A DNA stretch of 64,000 nucleotides from Clostridiales bacterium 1_7_47FAA (GTDB lineage: Bacteria > Bacillota > Clostridia > Lachnospirales > Lachnospiraceae), in contig DS990262.1 in assembly GCA_000155435.1 (NCBI GenBank), positions 328,234 through 392,233 on the forward strand, read 5' to 3'. The position numbers and the translations under genes were made by a program. Positions 1 through 7,869 of the stretch are shown piece after piece. The number at the start of each line of letters is the position of its first letter. The first letter of the stretch is position 1. The notes beneath the pieces are model-generated. The model ran no database searches, was not told the origin of the DNA, and saw only the letters and a program-made list of their open reading frames with translations.

Positions 1-1
1 T

Positions 2-214
2 GAGACAAACGGAAAGCTGCTGTATGATTTCATCCTTTCCAAGGAAGGCCAGGAAATCCTGGTTGAGAACAACCTGCTCTCTGTAAGGGATGACGTTGAC
101 CAGAAGGGCGCAAGCGTGGAAGACATTGCCAAGGCAGCCATGACAGTTGACCTCCAGTCCCTGTCTGATAATTCAGACCAGATCATCGACACATTTGACA
201 AGATTTTTAAGTAA
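2..214 (+). CDS. ABC transporter substrate-binding protein, C-terminal end (partial)
   Basis: The window opens inside this gene; 70 codons and a TAA stop remain. The fragment has the final helices of a type-II periplasmic binding protein: a DFILSKEGQEIL segment, as in iron(III), thiamine and 2-aminoethylphosphonate binding proteins where the last lobe closes, then an acidic tail ending in DKIFK. It lies upstream of, and in line with, an ATPase, a fused permease and a second ATPase, so it is most likely the binding component of that importer. The N-terminus, lipobox and ligand-binding residues lie outside the window, so the substrate cannot be read. The family call is moderately sure and the ligand is unknown. 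Confidence 0.75.
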   Translation, partial: ETNGKLLYDFILSKEGQEILVENNLLSVRDDVDQKGASVEDIAKAAMTVDLQSLSDNSDQIIDTFDKIFK

Positions 215-273
215 GGATATGGGTATGGATTCCAGGCAGGAATCCGGGTAAGGAACGTAAGTGTATGGATGCG

Positions 274-295
274 GGGCCGGAAGAAGTTCCGGCCC
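274..295 (+). terminator. Stem-loop after the binding-protein gene
   Basis: A perfect 9-bp stem, GGGCCGGAA / TTCCGGCCC with a GAAG tetraloop, lies 60 bases after the binding-protein stop. Only TGTTAA follows, with no real T-tract. It is more likely a 3'-end stabiliser or attenuator, leaving more mRNA for the binding protein than for the membrane genes, than a full terminator. Confidence 0.5.
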
Positions 296-306
296 TGTTA
301 AATGTA

Positions 307-357
307 ATGGATTAAATGGATTAGATTAGATGGATTGGATTAAATGGATTGGAATAT
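307..357 (+). repeat. 14-bp degenerate tandem repeat
   Basis: ATGGATT recurs at 307, 316, 330 and 344. The last three copies form an exact 14-bp period (units like ATGGATTGGATTAA), with changes only in the second half of the unit. The block sits between the stem-loop and the ribosome site of the ATPase gene. No function is evident; replication slippage is the simplest origin. Confidence 0.7.
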
Positions 358-377
358 AAGGGACAGGAGGAACTAGA

Positions 378-1469
378 ATGGCCAGTATCAAGTTTGACAA
401 CGTATCCTTTGCCTATGGGGACAATCAGATTTTAAAGAACTTTTCCCTGGACGTGGATGACAGCCAGATCATGTGCCTGGTAGGCCCGTCGGGATGCGGA
501 AAAACCACATTAATCCGCTGCCTGCTGGGATTCAACAAGCCAAGTTCAGGGGAGATATGGATTGGGGACCGGTGTGTGTTCTCCCAGGCAAAGCGCATTA
601 ACATCCCGCCGGAGCGCCGCGGCGTGGGCGTGGTGTTCCAGGATTACGCCGTGTGGCCCCATATGACGGTCCTGGAAAATGTCTGCTATCCCATGAAGAA
701 ACGCAGGATGTCCAAGGCGGAGATTAAGCAGAAGGCGGAAAATGCCTTAAAGCAGGTCCGCATGACGGAATATGCCAATTATCTGCCCAGCCAGCTTTCC
801 GGAGGGCAGCAGCAGCGTGTAGCCATTGCCAGGGCATTGGTCAGCTCGGATGCGGTCATTGTCATGGATGAACCGATTACCAATCTGGACGCCAAGCTCC
901 GTGAGGAAATGCTCATCGAGATACGGCAGATCCAGAAGAACATAGGCACCACGATTTTTTATATTACCCATGACCAGGAGGCGTCCCTGCAGCTGTGTGA
1001 CAAGATGGCAATCATGAACCAGGATGGGGAGCTGTGCCAGCTTGGAGCGGACGAGGACATCATCCTCAGGCCGGCCAACCGGTTTGTGTTTGAGTTCATC
1101 GGCGTGTCCAATTTCTTTACACTGAGCAAACTGGGAAGTGACTGGTGCTTTGCAGGAAACAGGAAGCTGGTATTTGACGGGGAGGTTCCTGCGGGATTTG
1201 ACAGGCAGGGGGTTGTGGATATGGGGGTCAGGCCCAACAATATCACCTTTGACCCGGCTTCGCCTGTAAAGGCAAAGGTAAAGCGCTCCGTATTCCTGGG
1301 GAGTGAATACGATTATTTTGTGGAGTTTGACGGCAGGGAGGTCCGTGTCCAGAAAAATGCTTTTGACGCCATGCATACAGGCGCAGTGGAACAGGAAGGG
1401 GATACGGTTGGACTTAGGTTCGTAAGTCCGGAGTTTTATCCCGCTGCCGGAAAGGAGGAAGCCGTATGA
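378..1469 (+). CDS. ABC transporter ATP-binding protein (Fe3+/AEP/spermidine type)
   Basis: Cytoplasmic ATPase driving the importer encoded beside it. Walker A GPSGCGKTT lies at residues 36-44, the signature [15 protein letters not shown] near 140, Walker B VIVMDEP near 160 and the switch histidine in ITHDQ shortly after. A C-terminal part of about 120 residues resembles the TOBE/OB regulatory domain of FbpC/PotA/MalK-type ATPases, and 363 aa is normal for that class. The aromatic GVVFQDYAVWPHMTV Q-loop is typical of iron and aminoethylphosphonate importers. An AGGAGG site precedes the ATG, and the stop overlaps the permease start by 4 bases (ATGA), implying translational coupling. A second, different ATPase follows the permease, which is odd. 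The role is secure; the substrate is not. Confidence 0.9.
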   Translation: MASIKFDNVSFAYGDNQILKNFSLDVDDSQIMCLVGPSGCGKTTLIRCLLGFNKPSSGEIWIGDRCVFSQAKRINIPPERRGVGVVFQDYAVWPHMTVLENVCYPMKKRRMSKAEIKQKAENALKQVRMTEYANYLPSQLSGGQQQRVAIARALVSSDAVIVMDEPITNLDAKLREEMLIEIRQIQKNIGTTIFYITHDQEASLQLCDKMAIMNQDGELCQLGADEDIILRPANRFVFEFIGVSNFFTLSKLGSDWCFAGNRKLVFDGEVPAGFDRQGVVDMGVRPNNITFDPASPVKAKVKRSVFLGSEYDYFVEFDGREVRVQKNAFDAMHTGAVEQEGDTVGLRFVSPEFYPAAGKEEAV

Positions 1470-3199
1470 CATTCAGGAGAAAACGCGCCATGACCAGCGG
1501 CTCGGAGCTGGCCGCCATGGAGGGCAGGAGGTTCGGCCTGGACCAGGCCATGACAGGTTTAAGCTTTGTACTGCTGCTCATCATTGTGGCAATTCCTATT
1601 TTCATGATTGTGTACAATGCATTTTTCTATGAGAATAAGTTTGATATCAGCCTTTTCATATCAGTCATAGGAAATGTAGATAACCTGAAGGCAATGTGGA
1701 ATACAATCGTGATTGCCCTGGCAGTTACTTTATTCGGGACCATAATGGGCCTGTTCTATGCATGGCTTCTGGGACGGAGCGATATTCCGGCCAAAGGCTT
1801 CATGCGGGCCATGTTCACCATCCCTTATATGTTCCCTCCGTTCTTCGGGGCCATGGCGTGGGATCTGCTCTTTTCCGGCAGGGCCGGTTACGTGAACAAA
1901 TGGCTGATGGCCACCTTCCATCTGGCCAATGCGCCCATCAACATCAACAGCATCGGCGGCATCATATTCGTGGAGTGTTCTTATTACTTCCCATTTGTAT
2001 TCATGCAGGTGGTAAGCGCGCTGGAGCGCATGGACCCCACGCTGGAGGAATCGGCCAGGATTGCAGGCGCGAAGCAGGGCCAGGTCATTGCAAAAATCAC
2101 GATTCCGCTTGTAAAGCCCGCCATATCCGCAGGCGCGCTGCTGATACTGATTTCCTCGCTGGCACATTTCGGCGTGCCTTCCATCCTTGGTTTTTCCAAG
2201 AATATTTATACACTGCCAACCATGATATATGCACTGATTTATAAATCCTCGGGAAGCTTTGAGGGAATCCGGCAGGGCGCGGCCCTTTCCATCCTTTTGG
2301 TGGCGGTGGTGTCGGTGGCCCTGGTAATCCAGAAGCGGGTGTTAAGTTCAGGCAGCTATGATATCATCAAGGGCAAATCCATGCGGCCCACGCTGATTAA
2401 GCTTAGAGGGGCAAAGTACCCCCTGCTGGCATTTGCCTGCCTGACACTGGTTGTCATTGTCGTGGTCCCGCTGGTGATGATATTCCTGGTAGCCCTTGTA
2501 AATGCATACGGACTGCCGCTTACGCCGGAAAACTTCTCACTGAAGAATTATCAGAAGGTGCTTACCTCACCGGCCACCCTGGATTCCATCAAGAACTCGC
2601 TGTTCCTGTCCGTCACGGCCGGAATCGTGTGTATGTTCTTAGGCGTCATGGTTGCATACGTCATCAACCGGATTAAGCCAAAGGGGAAAGGCGTCCTGGA
2701 AATCCTTTCCGTGCTTCCGTATTCAATACCGGGCACGGTGCTGGCAATCGGCGTCATCCTTTCCTGGTCCGGTTCCATTTTCGGAATCAAGCTTTATAAT
2801 ACCATTTGGATCATCCTGGTGGCATACATGGCAAGGTATCTGTCCTTCTCCATGAAGAGCGCGTCCGCATCCCTGCAGCAGGTGAACTCGTCCCTGGAGG
2901 AAGCGTCCAGGGCCTGCGGCGCATCCCATACAGAATCCTTAAAGGATATCACCCTGCCCTTAATCCGGCCGGCCATGGTATCGGGCTTCTTCCTGATATT
3001 CCTTCCGGCCATGAGGGAGCTGACCACATCCATCCTTCTGTATGGGCCGTATACAAGGACATTGGGCGTGCAGATCTACTCCCTGCGCGATGCGGGCATG
3101 ATACCCCAGGCGTCCGCCCTGGCATCACTGGCAATCCTGATCATTATTATATGTAATACAATTGTTACGCAAATCACCAAGGACAGGAAGGGAGCGTAA
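1466..3199 (+). CDS. ABC transporter permease, two permease domains fused
   Basis: Integral membrane component, 577 aa, with two BPD_transp_1 domains in one chain (roughly residues 65-270 and 360-570), as in FbpB/AfuB and some aminoethylphosphonate permeases. Both coupling loops to the ATPase are visible: EESARIAGAKQGQVIAK with ITIPLVKP in the first half and EEASRACGASHTESLKD with ITLPLIRP in the second. About 12 hydrophobic segments are present. The start overlaps the upstream ATPase by 4 bases and has an AAAGGAGG site. Because this one chain supplies both membrane halves, the transporter needs no second permease. The second ATPase starts 5 bases after its stop. Substrate is inferred only as Fe3+ or a phosphonate. 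Confidence 0.9.
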   Translation: MTFRRKRAMTSGSELAAMEGRRFGLDQAMTGLSFVLLLIIVAIPIFMIVYNAFFYENKFDISLFISVIGNVDNLKAMWNTIVIALAVTLFGTIMGLFYAWLLGRSDIPAKGFMRAMFTIPYMFPPFFGAMAWDLLFSGRAGYVNKWLMATFHLANAPININSIGGIIFVECSYYFPFVFMQVVSALERMDPTLEESARIAGAKQGQVIAKITIPLVKPAISAGALLILISSLAHFGVPSILGFSKNIYTLPTMIYALIYKSSGSFEGIRQGAALSILLVAVVSVALVIQKRVLSSGSYDIIKGKSMRPTLIKLRGAKYPLLAFACLTLVVIVVVPLVMIFLVALVNAYGLPLTPENFSLKNYQKVLTSPATLDSIKNSLFLSVTAGIVCMFLGVMVAYVINRIKPKGKGVLEILSVLPYSIPGTVLAIGVILSWSGSIFGIKLYNTIWIILVAYMARYLSFSMKSASASLQQVNSSLEEASRACGASHTESLKDITLPLIRPAMVSGFFLIFLPAMRELTTSILLYGPYTRTLGVQIYSLRDAGMIPQASALASLAILIIIICNTIVTQITKDRKGA

Positions 3200-3203
3200 G
3201 ATT

Positions 3204-4313
3204 ATGGCACAGGAACAGGTAATATTACAGCATGTTACAAAGCGCTTCACAACCAGAACCATGGGCACGGTTACGGCGGTGGATGATTTTAACCTCAGCA
3301 TAAAGGAAGGGGAGTGCTTCTCCTTCCTGGGGCCTTCGGGCTGCGGCAAGACCACCACGCTGCGTATGATAGCCGGGTTTGAGGATCTGTCAGAGGGGGA
3401 AATCCATCTCTGCGGGAAACCGGTGTCGGTCAAGTCAAAGAATCTGTATGTGCCGCCGGAGGAGAGAGGGCTTGGGATGGTGTTCCAGGCATTTGCGGTA
3501 TGGCCCCATATGAATATATTTGACAATGTGGCATTTCCCTTAAAAATCCAGAAGGTCAATAAAACGGATATGACAAAACGGGTAAAGGAAGCCCTGCACC
3601 ACTGCAGCCTGGATGGGCTGGAGGAGGTTTACCCATCCGACCTTTCCGGCGGCCAGCAGCAGCGGATTGCCCTGGCCAGGGCAATTGTCACCAATCCCAG
3701 GGTCATGCTTCTGGATGAACCCCTTTCCAATCTGGATCCCAAGCTTCGGGAATCCATGCGGTTTGAGATTAAGGAGCTTCAGAGGAAGTTTAATTTCACC
3801 ATTATCTTCGTCACCCATGACCAGTCCGAGGCCATGGCCATATCGGACCGGATGATGGTCTGCGACATGGGCAGGATCATGCAGATTGACACTCCGGAGA
3901 ACCTCTACAGGAAACCTAACTCCAGGTTCGTCCACAGTTTCCTGGGCGAATCCACCTTCATGGATGTGGTCATCAAGGACAATAAGGCATATCCCAAGGG
4001 GGATATGGGCCAGTCCTTAAACCTGGCGGTTCCGGCTGATGCGGCCAGCGAGATGGTGGTGGCCACAAGACCTAACGCCATCCGGCTCACATCGGACCGT
4101 GGATTCAGGACCCATGTGGAGAAGAGGATATTCCTGACAGACAGGACCGAGTATCTGGTGCCGGTGGGGGAACAGCTGGTGAAGGTGGAGACACCCCACC
4201 GGGTGGTATTCTCCCCGGGCGAGGCCTGCTGCATCGATATCGCCGACCCCATGTGGTATCCGCTGGAAGATAAGAAGGCGGAGGAAGAGAGGATTAAGAG
4301 ACAGCTGGTATGA
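3204..4313 (+). CDS. Second ABC transporter ATP-binding protein of the operon
   Basis: A 369-aa ATPase of the same FbpC/PhnT class as the one at 378, but clearly diverged. Walker A GPSGCGKTT is at residues 43-51, signature [15 protein letters not shown] near 146, Walker B VMLLDEP near 166 and VTHDQSEAMAISD after it. A TOBE-like tail includes a VVATRPNAIRL segment. I take the start as the ATG at 3204 (MAQEQV), with GGGAG eight bases upstream; the frame is open 14 codons further but without a good site. With the first ATPase the importer could work as an ATPase heterodimer, or this ATPase may serve another permease. Motifs make the family call very sure. Confidence 0.9.
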   Translation: MAQEQVILQHVTKRFTTRTMGTVTAVDDFNLSIKEGECFSFLGPSGCGKTTTLRMIAGFEDLSEGEIHLCGKPVSVKSKNLYVPPEERGLGMVFQAFAVWPHMNIFDNVAFPLKIQKVNKTDMTKRVKEALHHCSLDGLEEVYPSDLSGGQQQRIALARAIVTNPRVMLLDEPLSNLDPKLRESMRFEIKELQRKFNFTIIFVTHDQSEAMAISDRMMVCDMGRIMQIDTPENLYRKPNSRFVHSFLGESTFMDVVIKDNKAYPKGDMGQSLNLAVPADAASEMVVATRPNAIRLTSDRGFRTHVEKRIFLTDRTEYLVPVGEQLVKVETPHRVVFSPGEACCIDIADPMWYPLEDKKAEEERIKRQLV

Positions 4314-4342
4314 TTGGATGATTTGATACTGAAGGATTAGCT

Positions 4343-4370
4343 GCCGCCCGGCCTATTTACGCCGGGCGGT
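4343..4370 (+). terminator. Stem-loop downstream of the ABC operon
   Basis: GCCGCCCGGC at 4343 pairs with GCCGGGCGGT at 4361 across an 8-base loop. It is a very GC-rich stem 30 bases after the last ATPase but has no T-tract of its own. It forms a tandem pair with the next stem-loop. Confidence 0.6.
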
Positions 4371-4390
4371 ATTCGTGCATGCCGTCATGG

Positions 4391-4430
4391 GCCGCACCCT
4401 GTTCTGTATGGACAGGGTGCGGCTTATTTT
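4391..4430 (+). terminator. Rho-independent terminator
   Basis: A perfect 12-bp stem (GCCGCACCCTGT / ACAGGGTGCGGC, 4391-4402 and 4412-4423) with a 9-base loop is followed by TTATTTT. It should end transcription of the ABC operon before the GntR promoter. Confidence 0.8.
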
Positions 4431-4461
4431 GGTAGCCAAATGATTTGTTAGGGGGTATAAT
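4428..4461 (+). promoter_or_regulatory. Promoter and palindromic operator of the GntR regulator
   Basis: TAGCCA at 4433 and TATAAT at 4456 are 17 bases apart and 34 bases ahead of the GntR start. The 13-bp palindrome TTTGGTAGCCAAA (4428-4440) covers the -35, where a GntR-family repressor binding its own promoter would sit. Operator assignment is by position and symmetry only. Confidence 0.55.
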
Positions 4462-4494
4462 GGGGAAAGACAGTATATTTGCAGGAGGGGACAG

Positions 4495-5292
4495 ATGACG
4501 GAGGATAATATGGTGGATTCCGTACCCAGAAGGGTCAGGAAAACCGATTTAAAATCACAGGTGGAAGAAGAACTTGTCCGCTTTATAAAACACATGGACC
4601 TGGCTGTCAACAGGAAGCTGCCAAGGGAGGAAGAACTGGCCAGGATGTTAGGCGTCAGCCGCATTACCCTGCGCAGCGTTCTGGATGATCTGTCTGCCAA
4701 GGGCATGATATTCCGCAAGCACGGGAAGGGCACGTTTGTCAACAGCAGCTTCTTTGAGATGAAGGCCAGCTTTAACCCGGTCATGCATTTTGCGGATATG
4801 ATAAGGAACAGCGGCTATGAACCAAGGGTGGAGATGATTGACCATCAGATTGTGAAGGCGGACCGGGATGTGGCCGGACGTCTGGAGATAGAAGAGGGCA
4901 GCGACGCGCTGGTGTGCGATAAGATATTCTATGCGGACAAGCAGATATGCGCTGTTACCAGGGACTATATCCCCCTTTCATACCTGAACGGGGTGGATAT
5001 GGCGGAGCTGGACCGCTATGTTAATTCTGTATTCTATTTTATGTATAAGGCCAGCGGCAAGAAGCTGGAGTGGGATAAGGTGGAACTGAACGCGGTGTAC
5101 AGCCGGGACGACGCGCTGCTTGACCGGCTCTTAAAGGCGGCCGGAATCGGGCCTAAGGCGTTCCTGCTGCTTAAAGGGGTAAACTTTGACGAGGAAGGCA
5201 CCCCGGCTGTGTATACATGGGAGTATGTGGATACGGAGATACTTAAATATAGCCAGATCCGTAAGAGGATACTGCATTATGAGGATGTGTAG
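4495..5292 (+). CDS. GntR-family (HutC/UTRA) transcriptional regulator
   Basis: A 265-aa cytoplasmic DNA-binding protein. The N-terminal winged helix (about residues 15-85) carries the GntR pattern: VEEELVRFIKHMDLAVNRKLPREEELARMLGVSRITLRSVLDDLSAKGMI, then the wing KHGKGTFV. Residues 105-260 form a UTRA ligand domain, with VCDKIFYADKQICAVTRDYIPLS typical of its core. AGGAGGGG lies 5 bases before the ATG. UTRA regulators bind small organic effectors, and several control phosphonate uptake, so it probably regulates the importer upstream. A palindrome on its own promoter suggests autoregulation. Family very sure, effector unknown. Confidence 0.88.
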   Translation: MTEDNMVDSVPRRVRKTDLKSQVEEELVRFIKHMDLAVNRKLPREEELARMLGVSRITLRSVLDDLSAKGMIFRKHGKGTFVNSSFFEMKASFNPVMHFADMIRNSGYEPRVEMIDHQIVKADRDVAGRLEIEEGSDALVCDKIFYADKQICAVTRDYIPLSYLNGVDMAELDRYVNSVFYFMYKASGKKLEWDKVELNAVYSRDDALLDRLLKAAGIGPKAFLLLKGVNFDEEGTPAVYTWEYVDTEILKYSQIRKRILHYEDV

Positions 5293-5302
5293 CGGGGGCA
5301 GG

Positions 5303-5325
5303 GGCACTTGGAGAAACCAGGTGCC
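5303..5325 (+). terminator. Stem-loop after the GntR gene (left copy of a duplicated hairpin)
   Basis: The stem pairs GGCACTTGG with CCAGGTGCC across AGAAA, ten bases after the GntR stop, without a T-tract. Its 23 bases match those at 6226-6248 at 21 positions. The remnant ATPase gene lies between the two copies. Confidence 0.6.
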
Positions 5326-5387
5326 CTAGACTGCAGTTTTTGTAAAGTTGGTACTGAAAAGGGTATCAGCTTTTTTGATGTTGTAGA

Positions 5388-6174
5388 ATGTATTTATTCT
5401 TTGATGAGGTTCAACGCGTACCGGGCTGGGAAGATGTGATTAATTCGTTTCGGGTAGATTTGAATTGTGATATTTACATTACAGGTTCCAATGTTGGACG
5501 GTATTTATTCGACAGTAATTATGCGGGATATTTTAGAACGTGAAAATCGAAGAGGACAGAAACGTATCACAGATCCGATTCTGCTGAAAAAGATAGTCAT
5601 GTTCCTCGCTGATAATATCGGCAGCAGTATTTCCGTTTCTTCAATCGGGAATATACTTGTGAATGTGGGCTTGTTAGAAGGTGGAAAGCGCAAAGGTACA
5701 CCGAGCGCACATACGGTTCAGGCTTATGTGAACGCATTGCTGGAAGCGTATTTCTTTTATGATATTAAGCGGTTTGACATTAAAGGGAAAGAGTACCTGC
5801 GTACCCTTGGAAAATACTATATTGTTGATATTGGACTGAGAAATTATCTGCTCGGATCCAGAGACCGTGACAGCGGTCACGCATTGGAGAACGTGGTGTA
5901 CTTTGAATTACTTCGGAGAGGTTTTGATGTTTCCATCGGAAAGGTGGATAATTCAGAAGTTAATTTCATTGCGGCAAAACCGGACAATAAAATATATATC
6001 CAGGTAACGGAATCCATGACAAGTGATGATGTCCGCCGCAGGGAATTGGCCCCGTTGCAGAAAATCAGAGATAATTATGAGAAGATAGTGTTGTCTTTGA
6101 ATACCGGAATGGATTCCTCTTATGAGGGGATTAAGTCTGTTAACCTTATAGATTGGTTGATTGATGATTGTTAA
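5388..6174 (+). pseudogene. Remnant of a DUF4143-type AAA (AAA_14) ATPase
   Basis: This is a broken copy of the clostridial ATPase family with an AAA_14 domain and a C-terminal DUF4143 nuclease-like domain. From 5391 one frame reads YLFFDEVQRVPGWEDVIN and then CDIYITGSN, the Walker B and sensor region. At about 5491 the text jumps frame and continues as LDGIYSTVIMRDIL, which in intact relatives lies roughly 90-100 residues later. The Walker A half is missing entirely. The C-terminal part (5494-6174) stays open and includes the winged-helix region, ALENVVYFELLRRG and a PD-(D/E)XK-like stretch ending in KIYIQVTES. It therefore has an N-terminal truncation, an internal deletion and a frameshift. 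It is also AT-richer than its neighbours. A short C-terminal protein could still be made from 5467, but no ribosome site is evident. Confidence 0.8.
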
Positions 6175-6225
6175 TATATATCAGATAATGGGATTTTAAA
6201 GAGATAGACTTTTTCTATCGACGGA

Positions 6226-6253
6226 GGCACTTGGAAAAACCAAGTGCCTTTTT
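6226..6253 (+). terminator. Rho-independent terminator (right copy of the duplicated hairpin)
   Basis: A perfect 9-bp stem, GGCACTTGG / CCAAGTGCC with an AAAAA loop, is followed directly by TTTTT. It lies between the remnant ATPase and the convergent ROK gene. It is probably the original terminator of the GntR gene, displaced by the inserted remnant. Confidence 0.8.
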
Positions 6254-6284
6254 GCACGGCTCCGGCTGGCCAGGGCCGCCAGAT

Positions 6285-7550
6285 TCATACGGTGAACTCC
6301 AAATCTTTAAAATACTGGTCAAAGCAGAAGAAGGCAGCCCCCTTCATTGCAAAGTCCAGCTGGTCCGGATAGGAGCTGGTCCCGTATGAGAAACTGAAGG
6401 TCAGCTTCATCCGGTTCTGGATATTATGAAGGGACAGGTGGTTGATGTTTTCCTCCAGGCTTTTCTGGAAATAACTTCCTGAGTTGGCGTAAATGCCCTG
6501 AATGATGATTTCATCGGGGTCATATGTTATCTGCATATTATAAATCAGCACGGTAAACTGCTGGATGACATAATCCAGATGTTTCCTGGCCAGGCTGTCA
6601 CCGTCGTTGGCTGCCTGGAACACCTCCTGTATGGTCAGGGTGGAAAGGTCCCCGCGGCTCAGGGACGAGACTGCGTGGGTCTTTAAGTCCCGGCAGATCC
6701 GCCTGAGCACCGGTTCCCTTGATACGCTGGTTTCAAAGCAGCCGTAGTTGCCGCAGTTGCAGCGCTCGGAAAAGGTGTAATCCGTGGTGAGGTGGCCGTA
6801 TTCCCCTACCAGGCCGGTCAGCCCGTGGATCAGATGTCCCATCCGCAGCTGGCTTCCGCCCACGGTGCTGCTGCAGAAAAGGGTGATTATATTTTTGTTA
6901 CGGCGTTCCGGGCATTCCAGCAGCTCATAGCAGCCGTGGAAACGGCTGGTATTGTTAAGGTAGAGCGGTGCGCTGATACGGAGCCGCGCCCTGATATCCT
7001 CGATTACATGAAGTTCATTCCCCCACTGCGGCGAAAGGATTGGACGTGACAGGATGCCCTCTTTGTGCAGGATGATGCCCGCGCATTGGAATACAATGCC
7101 GCAAAGCCGTCTTTCATCCAGATTGTTCTGTTCCATGACCGAAGAAATCTGCCGGGCCAGGATGGAAAGGACCTCCTCATACGGATATCCTTCCTGGACA
7201 GTACAGGACTCCATCGCTTCCCCAAGAACGTTGTAGTTCATATCATATAGCTGGCATAAGCAGAATTCATGGGAAAAATATGCAGTTATCACATATCCGT
7301 AATCCGAGTTCAGGGCATACATCTCCGGCTTCTTGCCGCCCTGATTGGTGGATTCCCCTTTACCGACAGCATGGATGATGTCCATTTCGGTGAGGTTGTT
7401 GAGGATGTTCGTGATTGCTGTTTTGCTTAAGGAAAGCACCTGTGCAATATCACGGACAGCCAGGGTGGGGTGGTTCCGGAAAAGCTGTATGATGGACTGA
7501 TAATTCTGGCGCCTTAAATCAATGGGCTTTGCACCAATATTTTTACTCAT
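6285..7550 (-). CDS. ROK-family transcriptional repressor (XylR/NagC type)
   Basis: A 421-aa sugar-responsive repressor. The N-terminal 80 residues form a winged helix-turn-helix (LAVRDIAQVLSLSKTAITNILNNLTEMDII). The rest is an actin-like ROK fold with the zinc motif CNCGNYGCFE near residue 265 and EYGHL for the usual GEIGH. Where active ROK kinases have an END catalytic motif this protein reads NNTSRF, so the catalytic Asp is lost; it probably senses a sugar rather than phosphorylating it. It is divergent from a CUT2 sugar importer across 319 bases that hold facing promoters and a direct repeat, so it most likely represses both. It ends 32 bases beyond the terminator of the preceding convergent unit. 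Confidence 0.88.
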   Translation of the reverse strand: MSKNIGAKPIDLRRQNYQSIIQLFRNHPTLAVRDIAQVLSLSKTAITNILNNLTEMDIIHAVGKGESTNQGGKKPEMYALNSDYGYVITAYFSHEFCLCQLYDMNYNVLGEAMESCTVQEGYPYEEVLSILARQISSVMEQNNLDERRLCGIVFQCAGIILHKEGILSRPILSPQWGNELHVIEDIRARLRISAPLYLNNTSRFHGCYELLECPERRNKNIITLFCSSTVGGSQLRMGHLIHGLTGLVGEYGHLTTDYTFSERCNCGNYGCFETSVSREPVLRRICRDLKTHAVSSLSRGDLSTLTIQEVFQAANDGDSLARKHLDYVIQQFTVLIYNMQITYDPDEIIIQGIYANSGSYFQKSLEENINHLSLHNIQNRMKLTFSFSYGTSSYPDQLDFAMKGAAFFCFDQYFKDLEFTV

Positions 7551-7590
7551 AGGGTTACCTGCTTTCTTTCTGATATTCTGCCTTTCTTAT

Positions 7591-7619
7591 ATTATCCCTA
7601 ATTTATTAAAAAAAGTCAA
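7591..7619 (-). promoter_or_regulatory. Promoter of the ROK repressor gene
   Basis: On the minus strand TTGACT (7614-7619) and GATAAT (7591-7596) are 17 bases apart, 41 bases ahead of the ATG. Both hexamers match consensus at five of six positions. Confidence 0.7.
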
Positions 7620-7659
7620 TGTAAAACAAGAAAGTTATTCAACAAAAATGTAAAACAGG
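7618..7659. promoter_or_regulatory. Direct-repeat operator candidate (AATGTAAAACAnG twice)
   Basis: AATGTAAAACAAG at 7618 and AATGTAAAACAGG at 7647 match at 12 of 13 positions, with starts 29 bases apart. The first overlaps the -35 of the ROK gene. They are the only clear repeat in the divergent region and so the best candidate ROK binding sites. The rest of this 319-base spacer is AT-rich with no coding signal. Confidence 0.45.
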
Positions 7660-7788
7660 CCACTGCTTGTTATTGGAAATGAACGAAAAATGCAAATATA
7701 GGCGAATGTGCAGGCGAAAATATTAGCAGGAACATAGGTTGAAACATACTTGGTCATCGTAATTAGACAATTTAATTGGAAAACTATA

Positions 7789-7817
7789 TTGACAAACTAC
7801 AACGGAAGCAGTAAAAT
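7789..7817 (+). promoter_or_regulatory. Promoter of the CUT2 sugar importer operon
   Basis: TTGACA at 7789 and TAAAAT at 7812 are separated by exactly 17 bases, 52 bases upstream of the ATPase start. The -35 is perfect and the -10 matches five of six. Confidence 0.8.
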
Positions 7818-7869
7818 ACAATCAGCAAGAGGATAAAACTGTATAAGGAAAAAGGAGGGAGGGCATGAA

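Noticed and set aside
5467..6174. Intact 235-aa gene for the C-terminal part of the DUF4143 protein.
   Set aside because: No ribosome site, the start lies at a deletion joint, and the ATPase half upstream is broken in another frame.
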